64,000 nucleotides of DNA from Lentzea waywayandensis (GCF_900115955.1 NZ_FOYL01000004.1:496001-560000), one strand, 5' to 3'; positions 1-9,653 are shown, numbered from the stretch's first letter. Numbers and translations are program-made. The notes: generated from the letters alone by a model not told the origin.

Positions 1-413
1 TCTTCCGCGGCCTCAGCGGCACCGTCATCGGCTTCAAGCTGTCGTCCAAGGTCGAGGACTCCTGCCCGCCCGGATCCACGGGCTGCACCCCGATCACGCT
101 GAAGGACCTGCAGGAAGCCGGTCGCAAGACCATCACCGCGGGTATCCGCAGCGACAACGGCCTCGACGGCGCGCGCGCCGCGGTCCGGTTGCTGCGCACC
201 GAGCACATGCTGCCGCTGTGCAAGGACACGTCGTCGACGTCGACCAGTACGACGCCCTCGACGACGCCGTCCACGCCGAGCAGCAGTGCGTCGAGCAGCG
301 CGTCCAGCACGCCGCCCGCGAACGGTTCCCCGAACCCGGAGACCGGTTCCACCGAGCCTTCGCTCACCCCCTCCCAGCAAAAGCCGGGTGTGGAATGCCG
401 GGAGGGTCCGTAG
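1..413 (+). CDS. pstP: PP2C-type Ser/Thr phosphatase PstP, C-terminal part
   Basis: Only the 3' end is in the window; the reading frame starts at base 3 and stops with TAG at 411-413. The visible 136 residues contain no catalytic PP2C motifs. They begin with FRGLSGTVIGF, carry two CPPG/GCT cysteines, end the folded part with LLPLC and then run into a Ser/Thr/Pro-rich tail. This looks like the extracytoplasmic domain that follows the single membrane helix of PstP. The assignment rests mainly on position: in actinobacteria pstP directly precedes rodA-pbpA-pknA-pknB and removes the phosphates that PknA and PknB add. GGAGGG near the 3' end serves the next gene. The tail is low-complexity and probably variable. 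Confidence 0.75.
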   Translation, partial: FRGLSGTVIGFKLSSKVEDSCPPGSTGCTPITLKDLQEAGRKTITAGIRSDNGLDGARAAVRLLRTEHMLPLCKDTSSTSTSTTPSTTPSTPSSSASSSASSTPPANGSPNPETGSTEPSLTPSQQKPGVECREGP

Positions 414-1889
414 TTGATGGGCTCGCCCGTCCCCTCCGGGGAAGGTTCACCAGGTGCGTCGGCGGCGACCAACACGTCGCCAGGCCTGAAGGCGCCGACG
501 CGACGCGGCACCGAACTGGTGATGCTGTCGTTCGCCGCCGGCCTCGTGACGCTGGCACTGATCCTGGTCGAACTGAACCAGGAGCGCTCGCTGAGCCTGA
601 GGATCCTCTACCTCGGACTCGCGTACCTCGGACTCTTCGCTTGTGCCCACCTCGCCGTGCGCAGGTGGGCGCCGTACGCCGACCCGGCGATCCTGCCGTG
701 CGTCGCGCTGCTCAACGGGCTCGGCCTGGTGGTCATCCACCGGATCGACCTGGCTCTTGAAGGCACCGTCTTCCCGGACGGCTCGACGTGGGACCCGGTG
801 GCCTTCAAACAGGTCATCTGGACCGGCATCGGGTTGTTGCTGTTCGCGGCCACGCTGAAGTTCCTGCCCGACCACCGGATGCTCGCGCGGTTCGGCTACA
901 CGTTCGGCCTCGTCGGACTGGTCGCCCTGCTGCTTCCCGGTGTGCTGCCCGGTTTCATCGCGCCGACGATCAACGGCGCGAAGATCTGGCTGCGGGTCGG
1001 CCCGCTGTCGATCCAGCCGGGTGAGTTCGCGAAGATCCTGCTGATGGTCTTCTTCGCCGCCTTCCTGGTGTCGAAGCGGGACCTCTTCACCGTGGCGGGC
1101 CGCCGGTTCCTCGGCATGGACCTGCCCCGCGCCCGTGACCTGGGCCCGCTGTTCGCGGCCTGGGGCGTCACGGTCGCGGTCATGGTGCTGCAGAAGGACC
1201 TCGGCTCGTCGCTGCTGTTCTTCGGCATCGTGCTCGTGCTGCTCTACATCGCCACCGAACGCGCGGCGTGGGTCGTGCTCGGTCTCGGCATGTTCGCCGG
1301 CGGCGCGGTCGTCGCGTGGAAGCTCTTCACGCACGTCCAGCAGCGCGTGGCGAACTGGCAGGACCCGATCGCCCGCTACGACGTGGTCGGCGGCGGTTAC
1401 CAGATCTCGCAGTCGCTGTTCGCTCTCGCGACCGGCGGCATCGGCGGCGCGGGTCTCGGCGCCGGCCGGCCGGAGATGATTCCCGAGGCGAACACCGACT
1501 TCATCACCGCCGTGATCGGCGAGGAGCTCGGGTTCGTCGGCTTCGCGGCGCTGCTGCTGGTCTACATGGTCTTCGCGTTGCGCGGCCTGCGCGGCGCCAT
1601 CGCCGTGCGCGACAGCTTCGGCAAGCTGCTGGGCGGCGGTCTCGCGTTCGCGGTCTGCTTCCAGGTGTTCATCGTCGTCGGCGGTATCACCAAGCTGATC
1701 CCGATGACGGGCATCACCGCGCCGTTCCTGTCCTACGGCGGTTCTTCCCTTCTCGCGAACTACATCCTGGTCGCGTTGCTACTGCGAATTTCTGCGGCGG
1801 CCAGGGCCCCGCAGCGGATCGCGAAGCCGAAACCGCAACAACCGGCTATCGCCGACCAGCACACTGTGATGGTGGAGCGTCCCAAATGA
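414..1889 (+). CDS. rodA: SEDS-family peptidoglycan glycosyltransferase RodA/FtsW
   Basis: A polytopic membrane protein of 491 residues with about ten hydrophobic segments. The C-terminal signature TGITAPFLSYGGSSLLANY and an EELGFVG loop mark the SEDS family, which polymerises lipid II with a partner class B PBP. The partner is the next gene, joined by an ATGA overlap. The start is ambiguous: TTG at 414 sits 7 bases after GGAGGG (401-406), and ATG at 417 is the next codon, so only one residue is at stake. Position between pstP and pbpA matches mycobacterial rodA (Rv0017c) rather than the division ftsW of the mur cluster. The tail after the last helix is short, basic and proline-containing. 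Confidence 0.92.
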   Translation: MMGSPVPSGEGSPGASAATNTSPGLKAPTRRGTELVMLSFAAGLVTLALILVELNQERSLSLRILYLGLAYLGLFACAHLAVRRWAPYADPAILPCVALLNGLGLVVIHRIDLALEGTVFPDGSTWDPVAFKQVIWTGIGLLLFAATLKFLPDHRMLARFGYTFGLVGLVALLLPGVLPGFIAPTINGAKIWLRVGPLSIQPGEFAKILLMVFFAAFLVSKRDLFTVAGRRFLGMDLPRARDLGPLFAAWGVTVAVMVLQKDLGSSLLFFGIVLVLLYIATERAAWVVLGLGMFAGGAVVAWKLFTHVQQRVANWQDPIARYDVVGGGYQISQSLFALATGGIGGAGLGAGRPEMIPEANTDFITAVIGEELGFVGFAALLLVYMVFALRGLRGAIAVRDSFGKLLGGGLAFAVCFQVFIVVGGITKLIPMTGITAPFLSYGGSSLLANYILVALLLRISAAARAPQRIAKPKPQQPAIADQHTVMVERPK

Positions 1890-3358
1890 ACACACCGCTC
1901 CGCCGCGTCGGCATGGCCATGATGGTGATGATCCTGCTTCTGCTGGGCAACGCCACGTGGGTGCAGGTGATCAACGCCGATGAGTGGCGCAAGAACGCCT
2001 ACAACCGCCGGGTGCTGCTCGACGAGTACGCCCGCAAGCGCGGGCTGATCACGGTCGCCGACGGCACGGTGATCGCGGACGTCAAGGAGACGAGCGACCG
2101 TCTCCGGTTCCTGCGCACCTACAACAACGGCCCGGTGTACGCGCCGGTGACGGGCTATCTGTCGGTCACCTACGGCACGTCCGGCATGGAGCGCGCCGAG
2201 AACGACCTCCTCAACGGCTCGGACGACAGGCTGTTCGCACGCCGCGTCTCCGCGTTGATCACCGGTCGTGACCCGGTCGGCGGCAACGTGCAGCTCACCC
2301 TGAACGCCAAGGTGCAGCAGACCGCGTACGACCAGCTGACGGCGAAGGGTTTCACCGGTTCGGTCGTCGCGATCAAGCCGGACACCGGCGAGATCCTCGC
2401 GATGGCGAGCACGCCGTCCTACGACCCGAACCTGCTCGCGAGCCACGACGTGAACGAGCAGGCGGCGGCGTGGAAGCAGCTCACCGCCAAGGACTCGAAC
2501 GACCCGCTGGTCAACCGCGCGACGCAGGCCCTCTACCCGGCAGGCTCGACGCTGAAGGTCGTCGTCGCGGCGGCCGCGCTCGCCGATGGCAAGAACAAGG
2601 ACACGCCGTACACCGCCAAGGGATCGATCACGCTGCCGGGCAGCCAGACGCCGCTGCCGAACTTCAACGGCACCCCGTGCGGCCCTGGCGAGACGGTGCC
2701 GATGGAGACGGCGCTCGCCAAGTCGTGCAACACGGCGTTCGGTGAGATGGCAGGTCAGCTCGGCGCGAACAAGCTGCGCCGGCAGGCCGAGAAGTTCGGC
2801 TTCAACGACCCCGACCTCGCGGTGCCGCTGGTCGTCGAGACCTCGACGCTCGGCTCGATCCCGGACGACGCGGCGCTCTACCAGACCGGCATCGGTCAGC
2901 GCGACGTGCAGATCACCCCGCTGGAGAACGCGGTGGTGGCGGCGACGATCGCGAACAACGGCAAGCGCATGCAGCCGTACCTGGTGTCGAAGATCCTCGG
3001 CCCGGACCTGAAGTCGATCGACGACACCGAGCCCGACCAGGTCGAGACCGCGATGAGCACGGCCAACGCCAACGCCCTGCGCGACATGATGATCCAGTCC
3101 GAGATCAACACCGGTGGCGAGGGCCGCCTGCAGAACGTGCAGGTGGCGTCGAAGACCGGTACCGCCGAGCACGGCACCGACGCGCTGAAGAACAACCCCC
3201 ACGCCTGGTACATCGCGTTCGCGCCGGCCCAGAAGCCGGAGATCGCGATCGCGGTCATCGTCGAGGACGGTGGCGACCGCGGTCTGGGTGCCACCGGCGG
3301 CAAGGTCGCGGCCCCGATCGGGCGCGCCGTGATGAACGCGTACCTGGCAGGCCGCTGA
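1886..3358 (+). CDS. pbpA: Class B penicillin-binding protein PbpA
   Basis: A 490-residue transpeptidase that cross-links peptidoglycan outside the membrane. Residues 9-28 form one N-terminal anchor helix. The active-site motifs are complete: STLK with the nucleophile at Ser221, SCN at about 280 and KTGTAEHG with Lys423. The N-terminal dimerisation region is short, as in the mycobacterial PbpA subgroup. ATG overlaps the rodA stop (ATGA) and the gene's TGA overlaps the pknA start (TGATG), so rodA, pbpA and pknA look translationally coupled. In mycobacteria PbpA acts in septal peptidoglycan synthesis and is a PknB substrate; that role is inferred here from family and context. Confidence 0.95.
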   Translation: MNTPLRRVGMAMMVMILLLLGNATWVQVINADEWRKNAYNRRVLLDEYARKRGLITVADGTVIADVKETSDRLRFLRTYNNGPVYAPVTGYLSVTYGTSGMERAENDLLNGSDDRLFARRVSALITGRDPVGGNVQLTLNAKVQQTAYDQLTAKGFTGSVVAIKPDTGEILAMASTPSYDPNLLASHDVNEQAAAWKQLTAKDSNDPLVNRATQALYPAGSTLKVVVAAAALADGKNKDTPYTAKGSITLPGSQTPLPNFNGTPCGPGETVPMETALAKSCNTAFGEMAGQLGANKLRRQAEKFGFNDPDLAVPLVVETSTLGSIPDDAALYQTGIGQRDVQITPLENAVVAATIANNGKRMQPYLVSKILGPDLKSIDDTEPDQVETAMSTANANALRDMMIQSEINTGGEGRLQNVQVASKTGTAEHGTDALKNNPHAWYIAFAPAQKPEIAIAVIVEDGGDRGLGATGGKVAAPIGRAVMNAYLAGR

Positions 3359-4863
3359 TGCTGACCAAGGGCCAGCTCCTCGCCGACCGCTACCGCCTGA
3401 GCAGGCGGATCGCGGTCGGTGGCATGGGCGAGGTCTGGGAAGCGGCGGACGACCGGCTCGACCGCCGCGTCGCGGTGAAGGTGCTCAAGGCGGAGCTCTC
3501 CGGAGACCCCGAGTTCCTGCACCGGTTCCGCGTCGAGGCGCGGATGACCGCGTCGCTCAACCACCCCGGCATCGCGTCGGTGCACGACTACGGCGAGACC
3601 GCGTCCGTCACCGACGGACCGGAGGACACGGCGTACCTGGTGATGGAGCTCGTCGAGGGCGAACCGCTCGCGACGATCATCTCCCGCGGCCGGTTGACCG
3701 CCGAGGTGACGCTGGACCTGCTGGAGCAGACCGGGAACGCGTTGCAGGCGGCCCACGAACGCGGGCTCGTGCACCGCGACGTGAAGCCCGGCAACATCAT
3801 GGTCACGCCGTCGGGGAAGGTGAAGATCACCGACTTCGGCATCGCGAAGGCCGTGGACGCGGCACCCGTGACGCGGTCCGGCATGGTGATGGGCACGGCG
3901 CACTACATCGCTCCCGAGCAGGCACTTGGTGGTGAGGCCGAACCGGCGAGCGACGTTTACTCGTTGGCAGTGTGTGGCTACGAGTGCCTGGCCGGTCACC
4001 GGCCGTTTCTGTCGGACAACGCGGTGACCGTCGCGATGATGCACATCCGCGACATCGCGCCGCCGTTGCCGCCGGACGTTCCGCCTGGTGCGAGGGCGTT
4101 GATCGAGGCGACGCTGGTGAAGGACCCGCGGCAGCGCTACCGGACGGGTGGCGAGTTCGCCGCGGCCGTCAGCGCGGTGCGGGTGGGCCAGCCGCTGCCG
4201 ACGCCGTCCGGGTTCACGATGCCGCCGGTGATTCCACAGCAGGTGGTGCACGCACCACAGCCACCACCGCAGGCGTCACAGCCGCTGCCGATTCCACCGC
4301 AGATGGCGCACCACCCGGGAGGACCGGGGCGTCCCGGCACCCATCCGACCATGCAACCGGCGCACCAGACGGGCATCCAGCCGGTGCACCAGACCGGAAT
4401 GCAGCCGGTGCACCAAACAGGAACGTTCACTCCCATGCCGACACCACCGGGAAGAAACCGGACCGTCTGGGTTATGGTCGCTCTCCTGGTGGCAGTGCTG
4501 CTGATCCTTGGCGTGTTCCTCCTGTGGAAGTTCACCGTCAAGCAGAACGACAGCACCGGGCAAGGCGGCAGGCCGACGACGTCCAGTTCCGCAAGCTCGA
4601 ACGCCCCGGCGAACGGTCAGGCGAAGCCCGACTCCGCCGATCGGATTCCGGGCAGTTCGCCGAAGCGGATCGACGAGGACGACTACATCGGCCGTTCCGG
4701 CGACGAGGTCAGCATCGAGCTGATCGATCAAGGCATGGAACCCAAGGTGCAGAGCGCGCAGGGCACGCCGCCGGGCGACTTGAAGAAGTGCCGGGTCACC
4801 GCCATCGCGCCCACGGGCGATGTGCCGGTCGGCTCGCAGGTGAAGGTGACGTGCGCGCCATGA
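3358..4863 (+). CDS. pknA: Membrane Ser/Thr protein kinase PknA
   Basis: A 501-residue kinase. The domain (about 10-270) has a glycine loop (VGGMGEVW), the ATP lysine at 41, [12 protein letters not shown] with HRD at 139-141, and ITDFGIAK. A Pro/Gln-rich juxtamembrane linker follows, containing three tandem copies of a seven-residue HQTG-type unit ([20 protein letters not shown]). One helix at about 372-394 leads to an exported domain of roughly 100 residues without PASTA repeats. This architecture and position match PknA, which with PknB regulates polar growth and division. The start is ATG, fused to the pbpA stop. The repeat region encodes near-identical DNA and may vary in copy number. Confidence 0.94.
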   Translation: MLTKGQLLADRYRLSRRIAVGGMGEVWEAADDRLDRRVAVKVLKAELSGDPEFLHRFRVEARMTASLNHPGIASVHDYGETASVTDGPEDTAYLVMELVEGEPLATIISRGRLTAEVTLDLLEQTGNALQAAHERGLVHRDVKPGNIMVTPSGKVKITDFGIAKAVDAAPVTRSGMVMGTAHYIAPEQALGGEAEPASDVYSLAVCGYECLAGHRPFLSDNAVTVAMMHIRDIAPPLPPDVPPGARALIEATLVKDPRQRYRTGGEFAAAVSAVRVGQPLPTPSGFTMPPVIPQQVVHAPQPPPQASQPLPIPPQMAHHPGGPGRPGTHPTMQPAHQTGIQPVHQTGMQPVHQTGTFTPMPTPPGRNRTVWVMVALLVAVLLILGVFLLWKFTVKQNDSTGQGGRPTTSSSASSNAPANGQAKPDSADRIPGSSPKRIDEDDYIGRSGDEVSIELIDQGMEPKVQSAQGTPPGDLKKCRVTAIAPTGDVPVGSQVKVTCAP

Positions 4864-4918
4864 GCAATACCAGAACCGAGTTCGGAACACCGTCGACGAG
4901 GAGCGGGACGAAGCACCG

Positions 4919-6922
4919 ATGAGCACTCCGCGACTGCTCTCAAACCGCTACGAACTGGGCGAGACTCTCGGATACGGCGGCATGTCCGAGGTCCACAAGG
5001 GGCGGGACGTCCGCCTCGGCAGGGACGTGGCGATCAAGGTGCTGCGAGCCGACCTCGCCCGGGACAGCCAGTTCCAGGAAAGGTTCAAGCGCGAGGCCCA
5101 GAACTCGGCTGCTCTGAACCACCCGGCGATCGTCGCGGTGTACGACACCGGTGAGACTCAGACCGAGTACGGCCCGTTGCCGTACATCGTGATGGAGTTC
5201 GTCGACGGCCGGACACTGCGCGACATCGTGAAGACGCAGGGCCCGCTGTCGGGCAAGCGCGCGATGGAGGTCATGGCCGACGTCTCGGCCGCGCTCGACT
5301 TCAGTCACCGGCACGGCATCGTCCACCGCGACGTGAAGCCGGCGAACGTGATGATCACCAAGTCCGGCGCCGTGAAGGTGATGGACTTCGGCATCGCCCG
5401 CGCGCTGCACGACGGTCAGGCCGCGGTCACCCAGACCGCCGCGGTGATCGGCACGGCCCAGTACCTGTCGCCGGAGCAGGCGCGCGGCGAGTCCGTCGAC
5501 GGCCGTTCCGACGTCTACGCCGCCGGCTGCGTGCTGTTCGAGCTGCTGACCGGCGAGCCCCCGTTCACCGGTGACTCGCCCGTCGCGGTCGCGTACCAGC
5601 ACGTGCGGGAAGACCCGAAGGCGCCGTCGCAGCTGAACCCGAAGGTGTCGCCGCAGCTCGACGCCATCGTGCTGAAGGCGATGTCGAAGGGTCCGGCGAA
5701 CCGCTACCAGTCGGCCGCGGAGATGCGCGCCGACCTGGTGCGCGTGCTGTCGGGTCAGCGCCCGTCCGCGCCGGCCGTGATGACGGCCGAGGACCGCACC
5801 GCCGTGATGAACGAGCAGGCGGCGTCGCGTTCGGCGCGCACGCAGGTCGTGTCCGGCGGCAGGCACCGCCCGGCGGCGTTGAAGTCGGAGCCGGACGACG
5901 ACTACGACCCGATCGCCGACGAGGAAGAAGAGCGTCGCGCGAAGCGCAAGAAGGCCATCATGGTCACGTTGGTGGTGATCCTGTGCGTGGCGGTGCTCGG
6001 TCTCGCCGCGTGGATCACCGCGAACATCATGAACTCCGGCAGCGAGGCGTCGGAGAAGGTCCCGGTTCCGTCGATCGTGGGCCTGAGCCCGGTCGAGGCC
6101 ACGGAGAAGATCACGAAGGCCGGCCTCGTGCCGGTTCAGGAGACCGTGGCCTGCGAGCCCGGTGCGAACGGTGCCGCGGCGAAGTGCACGGCCGACCAGA
6201 TCAACAAGGTGATCAGCACGAACCCGCCCGAGGGCACCCAGGTGACGAAGGGCGGTCAGGTCACCGTCTCCGTCGGCGCGCCTCCCGGTGAGGGCGTCGT
6301 CCCCGACCTGAAGGGCAAGACCCCGCAGGAGGCCCAGGCGATTCTGGACAAGGATCCCAACGGCTTCAAGCTTCAGCAGAGCGACCAGACCACCGAGGTC
6401 GACGACACGGCCAAGGTCGGCAAGGTCGCCGGGCAGAACCCCGACGTCGGCGTGAAGCTGAAGAAGGGTGGCACGATCACCATCCAGCTCGGCAGGGCGC
6501 CGGAGAAGCAGAACGTGCCGAGCGTCGTCGGTGACGACCAGGTCGACGCGCGCCAGACGCTGGAGGGTTCGGGCTTCAAGGTCTCCATCGAGCCGGTCGA
6601 CAGCGCCAAGCCCGAGGGTCAGGTCATCTCGCAGAACCCGGCGCCGAACAGCAAGGCCGCCAAGGACACGACGGTGACGCTGAAGGTCTCGAAGGGCAAC
6701 CAGATCGAGATGCCCGACCTGACCGGCCTGACCGAGAACGAGGCCTCGAACAAGCTGAAGTCGCTGGGCTGGAACGGAAACCTCAACGTCCAGGAACAGC
6801 AGGTCGGTACCCCGGATCAGAACAAGAAGATCCAGTCGCAGAACCCGGCGAAGGGTTCGGCGATCACCAAGGGGGCGACGGTGACGATCAACGTCGGCAA
6901 GTTCGGGATCATCTCGTCCTAG
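4919..6922 (+). CDS. pknB: Membrane Ser/Thr protein kinase PknB with PASTA domains
   Basis: A 667-residue kinase. The catalytic domain has Lys40, HRDVKPANVM with HRD at 136-138, and MDFGIAR at about 155, matching mycobacterial PknB numbering. A charged linker containing DDDYDP precedes one transmembrane helix at about 346-368. Outside the membrane are four PASTA repeats (about 375-660), which in PknB bind muropeptides or lipid II and control growth and cell-wall synthesis. A 55-base gap separates it from pknA and the nearest purine-rich stretch (GAGGAG) is unusually far from ATG. Likely substrates in this window, by analogy, are CwlM, PbpA, CrgA-associated proteins and the MurJ-linked pseudokinase. 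A strong terminator follows. Confidence 0.96.
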   Translation: MSTPRLLSNRYELGETLGYGGMSEVHKGRDVRLGRDVAIKVLRADLARDSQFQERFKREAQNSAALNHPAIVAVYDTGETQTEYGPLPYIVMEFVDGRTLRDIVKTQGPLSGKRAMEVMADVSAALDFSHRHGIVHRDVKPANVMITKSGAVKVMDFGIARALHDGQAAVTQTAAVIGTAQYLSPEQARGESVDGRSDVYAAGCVLFELLTGEPPFTGDSPVAVAYQHVREDPKAPSQLNPKVSPQLDAIVLKAMSKGPANRYQSAAEMRADLVRVLSGQRPSAPAVMTAEDRTAVMNEQAASRSARTQVVSGGRHRPAALKSEPDDDYDPIADEEEERRAKRKKAIMVTLVVILCVAVLGLAAWITANIMNSGSEASEKVPVPSIVGLSPVEATEKITKAGLVPVQETVACEPGANGAAAKCTADQINKVISTNPPEGTQVTKGGQVTVSVGAPPGEGVVPDLKGKTPQEAQAILDKDPNGFKLQQSDQTTEVDDTAKVGKVAGQNPDVGVKLKKGGTITIQLGRAPEKQNVPSVVGDDQVDARQTLEGSGFKVSIEPVDSAKPEGQVISQNPAPNSKAAKDTTVTLKVSKGNQIEMPDLTGLTENEASNKLKSLGWNGNLNVQEQQVGTPDQNKKIQSQNPAKGSAITKGATVTINVGKFGIISS

Positions 6923-6938
6923 CGCCAGAGCACTTCCG

Positions 6939-6972
6939 GGGGCGGCTTCCTTCACGGGAGCCGCCCCTTTTT
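6939..6972. terminator. Intrinsic terminator after pknB
   Basis: A 9-bp stem GGGGCGGCT (6939-6947) pairs with AGCCGCCCC (6959-6967) and is followed by TTTTT. It lies between convergent pknB and trpG. The T-run is on the pknB side; the hairpin may also help stop trpG transcripts. Confidence 0.9.
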
Positions 6973-6974
6973 GC

Positions 6975-7616
6975 CTACAGGCGAGCGGCCGCGGCGAGCG
7001 TGCGCATGCCGTTCTCGAGCTGCGCGACCGTGGCTTCCGGAACCTCGAAGCCGCAGACCTTGAGCCAGTTGGCGAGCATCCGGTGGCCGCCGTCGGTCAG
7101 CACCGACTCGGGGTGGAACTGCACGCCCTCGACCGGGAGTTCCTTGTGGCGCATGGCCATCACGATGCCGGTCTCGGTCTTGCCGGTGACCTCGAACTCC
7201 GCGGGGATCGTCTCCGGCAGCACCGTCAGCGAGTGGTAGCGGGTCGCGATGAACGGCTGCGGCACGCCGCCGAGAACACCCTTGCCCTCGTGGAAGACGA
7301 TGCTCGTCTTGCCGTGCAGCAACTCGGGCGCGCGGTCGACCGTGCCACCCCAGACCACGCCGATCGCCTGATGGCCGAGGCACACGCCGAAGACGGGCTT
7401 GCCGATGTCGGCGCACTTCTTGATGACGTCGATGCTGGCACCCGCACGCTCGGGCGTACCGGGCCCAGGGCTGACGAGCACACCGTCGACCTTGTCGATC
7501 TCGTCGAGGTCCACCTCGTCGTTGCGCCGCACGACGCACTCGGCACCCAGCTGAGCCAGGTACTGGACCAGGTTGTAGACGAAGCTGTCGTAGTTGTCGA
7601 CCACGAGCACGCGCAT
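6975..7616 (-). CDS. trpG: Class I glutamine amidotransferase, anthranilate/ADC synthase component II
   Basis: A 213-residue glutaminase subunit that supplies ammonia to chorismate enzymes for tryptophan (TrpE) or folate (PabB). The triad region is visible: FGVCLGHQ with the nucleophilic Cys and GVQFHPES with His and Glu. VDNYDSFVYNLV is the usual N-terminus of the TrpG/PabA family. ATG start. It sits beside pknB exactly as Rv0013 does in M. tuberculosis, away from other trp or pab genes. Sequence alone does not say whether it serves anthranilate synthase, aminodeoxychorismate synthase or both; in many actinobacteria one copy serves both. Confidence 0.92.
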   Translation of the reverse strand: MRVLVVDNYDSFVYNLVQYLAQLGAECVVRRNDEVDLDEIDKVDGVLVSPGPGTPERAGASIDVIKKCADIGKPVFGVCLGHQAIGVVWGGTVDRAPELLHGKTSIVFHEGKGVLGGVPQPFIATRYHSLTVLPETIPAEFEVTGKTETGIVMAMRHKELPVEGVQFHPESVLTDGGHRMLANWLKVCGFEVPEATVAQLENGMRTLAAAARL

Positions 7617-7664
7617 GAAGAGAGCCTAGTCGGTCAGGTCGAGTGAGTTAGCTCTCGTCCGCGT

Positions 7665-7683
7665 TCAGGTTAGGCTATCCTAA
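7665..7683. promoter_or_regulatory. Iron box (IdeR/DtxR-type operator)
   Basis: The 19-bp site TCAGGTTAGGCTATCCTAA matches the DtxR/IdeR consensus TTAGGTTAGGCTAACCTAA at 17 of 19 positions. It ends 10 bases before the reductase ATG at 7694. TATCCT inside it fits an actinobacterial -10, so a bound repressor would cover the promoter and the transcript would have almost no leader. The match is seen directly; regulation by iron is inferred. Confidence 0.75.
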
Positions 7684-7693
7684 AATAGGTGTC

Positions 7694-9037
7694 ATGAGTC
7701 GCCCCTTGCGCGTCGCGGTCGTCGGCGCCGGACCGGCCGGCGTGTACGCCGCCGACATCCTGACCAAGTCCGACGTCGACGCGCAGATCGACCTCTTCGA
7801 GAAACTGCCCGCGCCCTACGGCCTCGTCCGCTACGGCGTCGCGCCCGACCACCCCCGCATCAAGGGAATCGTGGGCGCACTCCAGAAGGTGCTGGACCGC
7901 CCGTCGGTCCGCTTCTTCGGCAACGTCGAGTACGGCGTCGACATCAAGCTCGACGACCTGCGCCAGTTCTACGACGCCGTCATCTTCTCGACCGGCGCCT
8001 CTGCCGACCGGGCGATGGACGTCCCGGGCATCGACCTGCCGGGCAGCTACGGCGCCGCGGACTTCGTGTCCTGGTACGACGGCCACCCCGACGTCCCGCG
8101 CACGTGGCCGCTGACGGCCACCTCGGTAGCGGTGCTCGGCGTCGGCAACGTAGCCCTCGACGTGGCCCGCGTACTGGCCAAGACCGCCGACGAACTGCTG
8201 GTGACCGAAATCCCCGCGAACGTCTACGAGGGCCTTTCGTCATCACCGGTCACCGACGTGCACGTCTTCGGCCGCCGAGGCCCGGCCCAGGCCAAGTTCA
8301 CCCCGCTGGAACTGCGCGAGCTCGACCACTCGCCGAACGTCGAGGTGATCGTCCACGCAGAGGGCATCGAGTTCGACGAGGCCTCGATGCACGCGATCAG
8401 GACCAACAAGCAGGTCGAGATGATCGTGAAGACCCTCCAGGAATGGGCGATCCGCGACGTGGGCACCCGCCCCCGCCGCCTGCACCTGCACTTCCTGGAG
8501 GCGCCGGTCGAGGTGCTCGGTTCGTCCTGCGTCACGGGCCTGCGCACCGAAACCCAGGAACTGACCGGCGACGGCAACGTCCGAGGCACCGGCGTCTACA
8601 CCGACTGGGACGTCCAGGCCGTGTACCGCGCGGTCGGCTACCTCTCGACGCACCTCGCCGACATCCCGTTCGACCACGTCTCAGGCACCATCCCCCACCA
8701 GGCCGGCCGCGTGCTGGACCTGGACGAGGTGCCGATGCCCGGCGTCTACACGACCGGCTGGATCAAGCGCGGCCCGATCGGCCTCATCGGCCACACCAAG
8801 GGCGACGCCCTGGAGACCATCACCAGCCTCCTCGAAGACGCGGCCGGTTTGCCTCGCGCCTCCTCCCCCGCACCGGCCTCGGTCGTCGAGTTCCTTGAGC
8901 AGCGCGGCGTGCCGTTCGTGACCAACGAGGGCTGGAGCCGGCTCGACGCGCACGAGATCGCCCTGGGCGCGGCGCACGGCCGTGAGCGCGTGAAGGTCGT
9001 GTCGCGCGAGGAGATGACCTCGATCTCGAACGGCTGA
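7694..9037 (+). CDS. fprA: FprA-type NADPH-ferredoxin (adrenodoxin-like) reductase
   Basis: A 447-residue flavoprotein of the adrenodoxin-reductase family, close to the usual 450-460 residues. It has the FAD motif VVGAGPAGVYAA near the N-terminus, the family motif APYGLVRYGVAPDHP, the second Rossmann motif VLGVGNVALDVARVL for NADPH, and the C-terminal GWIKRGPIGLIGHTK. It passes electrons from NADPH to ferredoxins that feed P450s and other redox enzymes. It is a single gene between trpG (divergent) and a terminator at 9071. The iron box just upstream suggests that it is repressed when iron is plentiful, which fits a role in iron mobilisation or ferredoxin supply under limitation. Confidence 0.92.
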   Translation: MSRPLRVAVVGAGPAGVYAADILTKSDVDAQIDLFEKLPAPYGLVRYGVAPDHPRIKGIVGALQKVLDRPSVRFFGNVEYGVDIKLDDLRQFYDAVIFSTGASADRAMDVPGIDLPGSYGAADFVSWYDGHPDVPRTWPLTATSVAVLGVGNVALDVARVLAKTADELLVTEIPANVYEGLSSSPVTDVHVFGRRGPAQAKFTPLELRELDHSPNVEVIVHAEGIEFDEASMHAIRTNKQVEMIVKTLQEWAIRDVGTRPRRLHLHFLEAPVEVLGSSCVTGLRTETQELTGDGNVRGTGVYTDWDVQAVYRAVGYLSTHLADIPFDHVSGTIPHQAGRVLDLDEVPMPGVYTTGWIKRGPIGLIGHTKGDALETITSLLEDAAGLPRASSPAPASVVEFLEQRGVPFVTNEGWSRLDAHEIALGAAHGRERVKVVSREEMTSISNG

Positions 9038-9070
9038 GAGGGCTTGAACGGCTGACCGCCGTTCCCCGAT

Positions 9071-9106
9071 GAAGCCGCCATCGCGTGTGGGCGCGGTGGC
9101 GGTTTC
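9071..9106 (+). terminator. Hairpin terminator after fprA
   Basis: GAAGCCGCCATCGCG (9071-9085) pairs with CGCGGTGGCGGTTTC (9092-9106) over 15 positions with two G-T wobbles and a 6-base loop, followed by a weak T-rich stretch (ACTTATTT). Confidence 0.7.
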
Positions 9107-9142
9107 ACTTATTTCGGTCGCGCCCGCGCGGACACTTGGTCC

Positions 9143-9568
9143 GTGAACGCCGAGCTCCACCGCCGCTTGCTCTGTCTCAACGCCGATCTAGCCGCCACCA
9201 GGTTGTCGCCCGAGGACGCGATCTGGCTCGCGTGCGACCTGCTCGTCGCCGAGGTGAACACGCCTGCCGTGGTCCAGCTGGCCAGCGCGTCCCCCAAGTC
9301 CACGTACACGGCCGAAGCGGCGCGGCTGGTCGAGCAACTGCTCGTCGAACTCGGCGTCGAGCCGATGACCCCGCGACAGGCTTCCTGGTGGTTCGCCCGC
9401 GACGTCGCCCGACTGATGGCCGCCGGAAAACTCGATCGCGAGGACGGCGAAAACGAGCTGTGGGCGCTCGGCGTGGAACTCGGCAACGCCGACCTCATGC
9501 CCGGGAGGCTGTCGCCCGCCGAGATCGTCCGCACCGCCGACGAACGGCTCAGGACGTGGACAGCATGA
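9143..9568 (+). CDS. Hypothetical protein, first copy of a local paralogous family
   Basis: A soluble, acidic, alpha-helical-looking protein of 141 residues; I do not recognise a named family. The core contains LSPEDAIWLACDLLVAE, LVEQLLVELGVEPMT and WWFARDVARLMAAG. The same blocks recur in the gene at 9801 (WLACDLLIAG, LVNQVLVELGVTLMT, WYLGRETARKILAG), so the two are tandem paralogues. The GTG at 9143 is chosen because the paralogue starts at the matching place and the upstream bases are also alike (TATTTCG, then GCGGACACT just before GTG). There is no clear ribosome site, so translation may be leaderless. The stop overlaps the ATG of a decayed third copy. Confidence 0.7.
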   Translation: MNAELHRRLLCLNADLAATRLSPEDAIWLACDLLVAEVNTPAVVQLASASPKSTYTAEAARLVEQLLVELGVEPMTPRQASWWFARDVARLMAAGKLDREDGENELWALGVELGNADLMPGRLSPAEIVRTADERLRTWTA

Positions 9569-9653
9569 GCCCGGACCTGCACGACCGGCCGCTTACGACC
9601 TGATTGGTCACCGGCCTCGACTCGCCAACGCTGCAGAAAACTCGCCGGTGAGC
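9565..9653 (+). pseudogene. Remnant of a third copy of the paralogous gene
   Basis: After ATG (overlapping the previous stop as ATGA) the frame reads MSPDLHDRP, close to the start of the 9801 gene (VSPDLRDRL). It stops after a few codons. A second segment at about 9597-9653 matches the later gene's CDLLIAGLDSPALQELAGESP region at the DNA level (CCGGCCTCGACTCGCC, then GCTGCAG), but with a small indel. About 60 bases between the two segments are missing relative to the intact copy. The simplest reading is a once translationally coupled third copy broken by a deletion and a frameshift. Confidence 0.6.
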
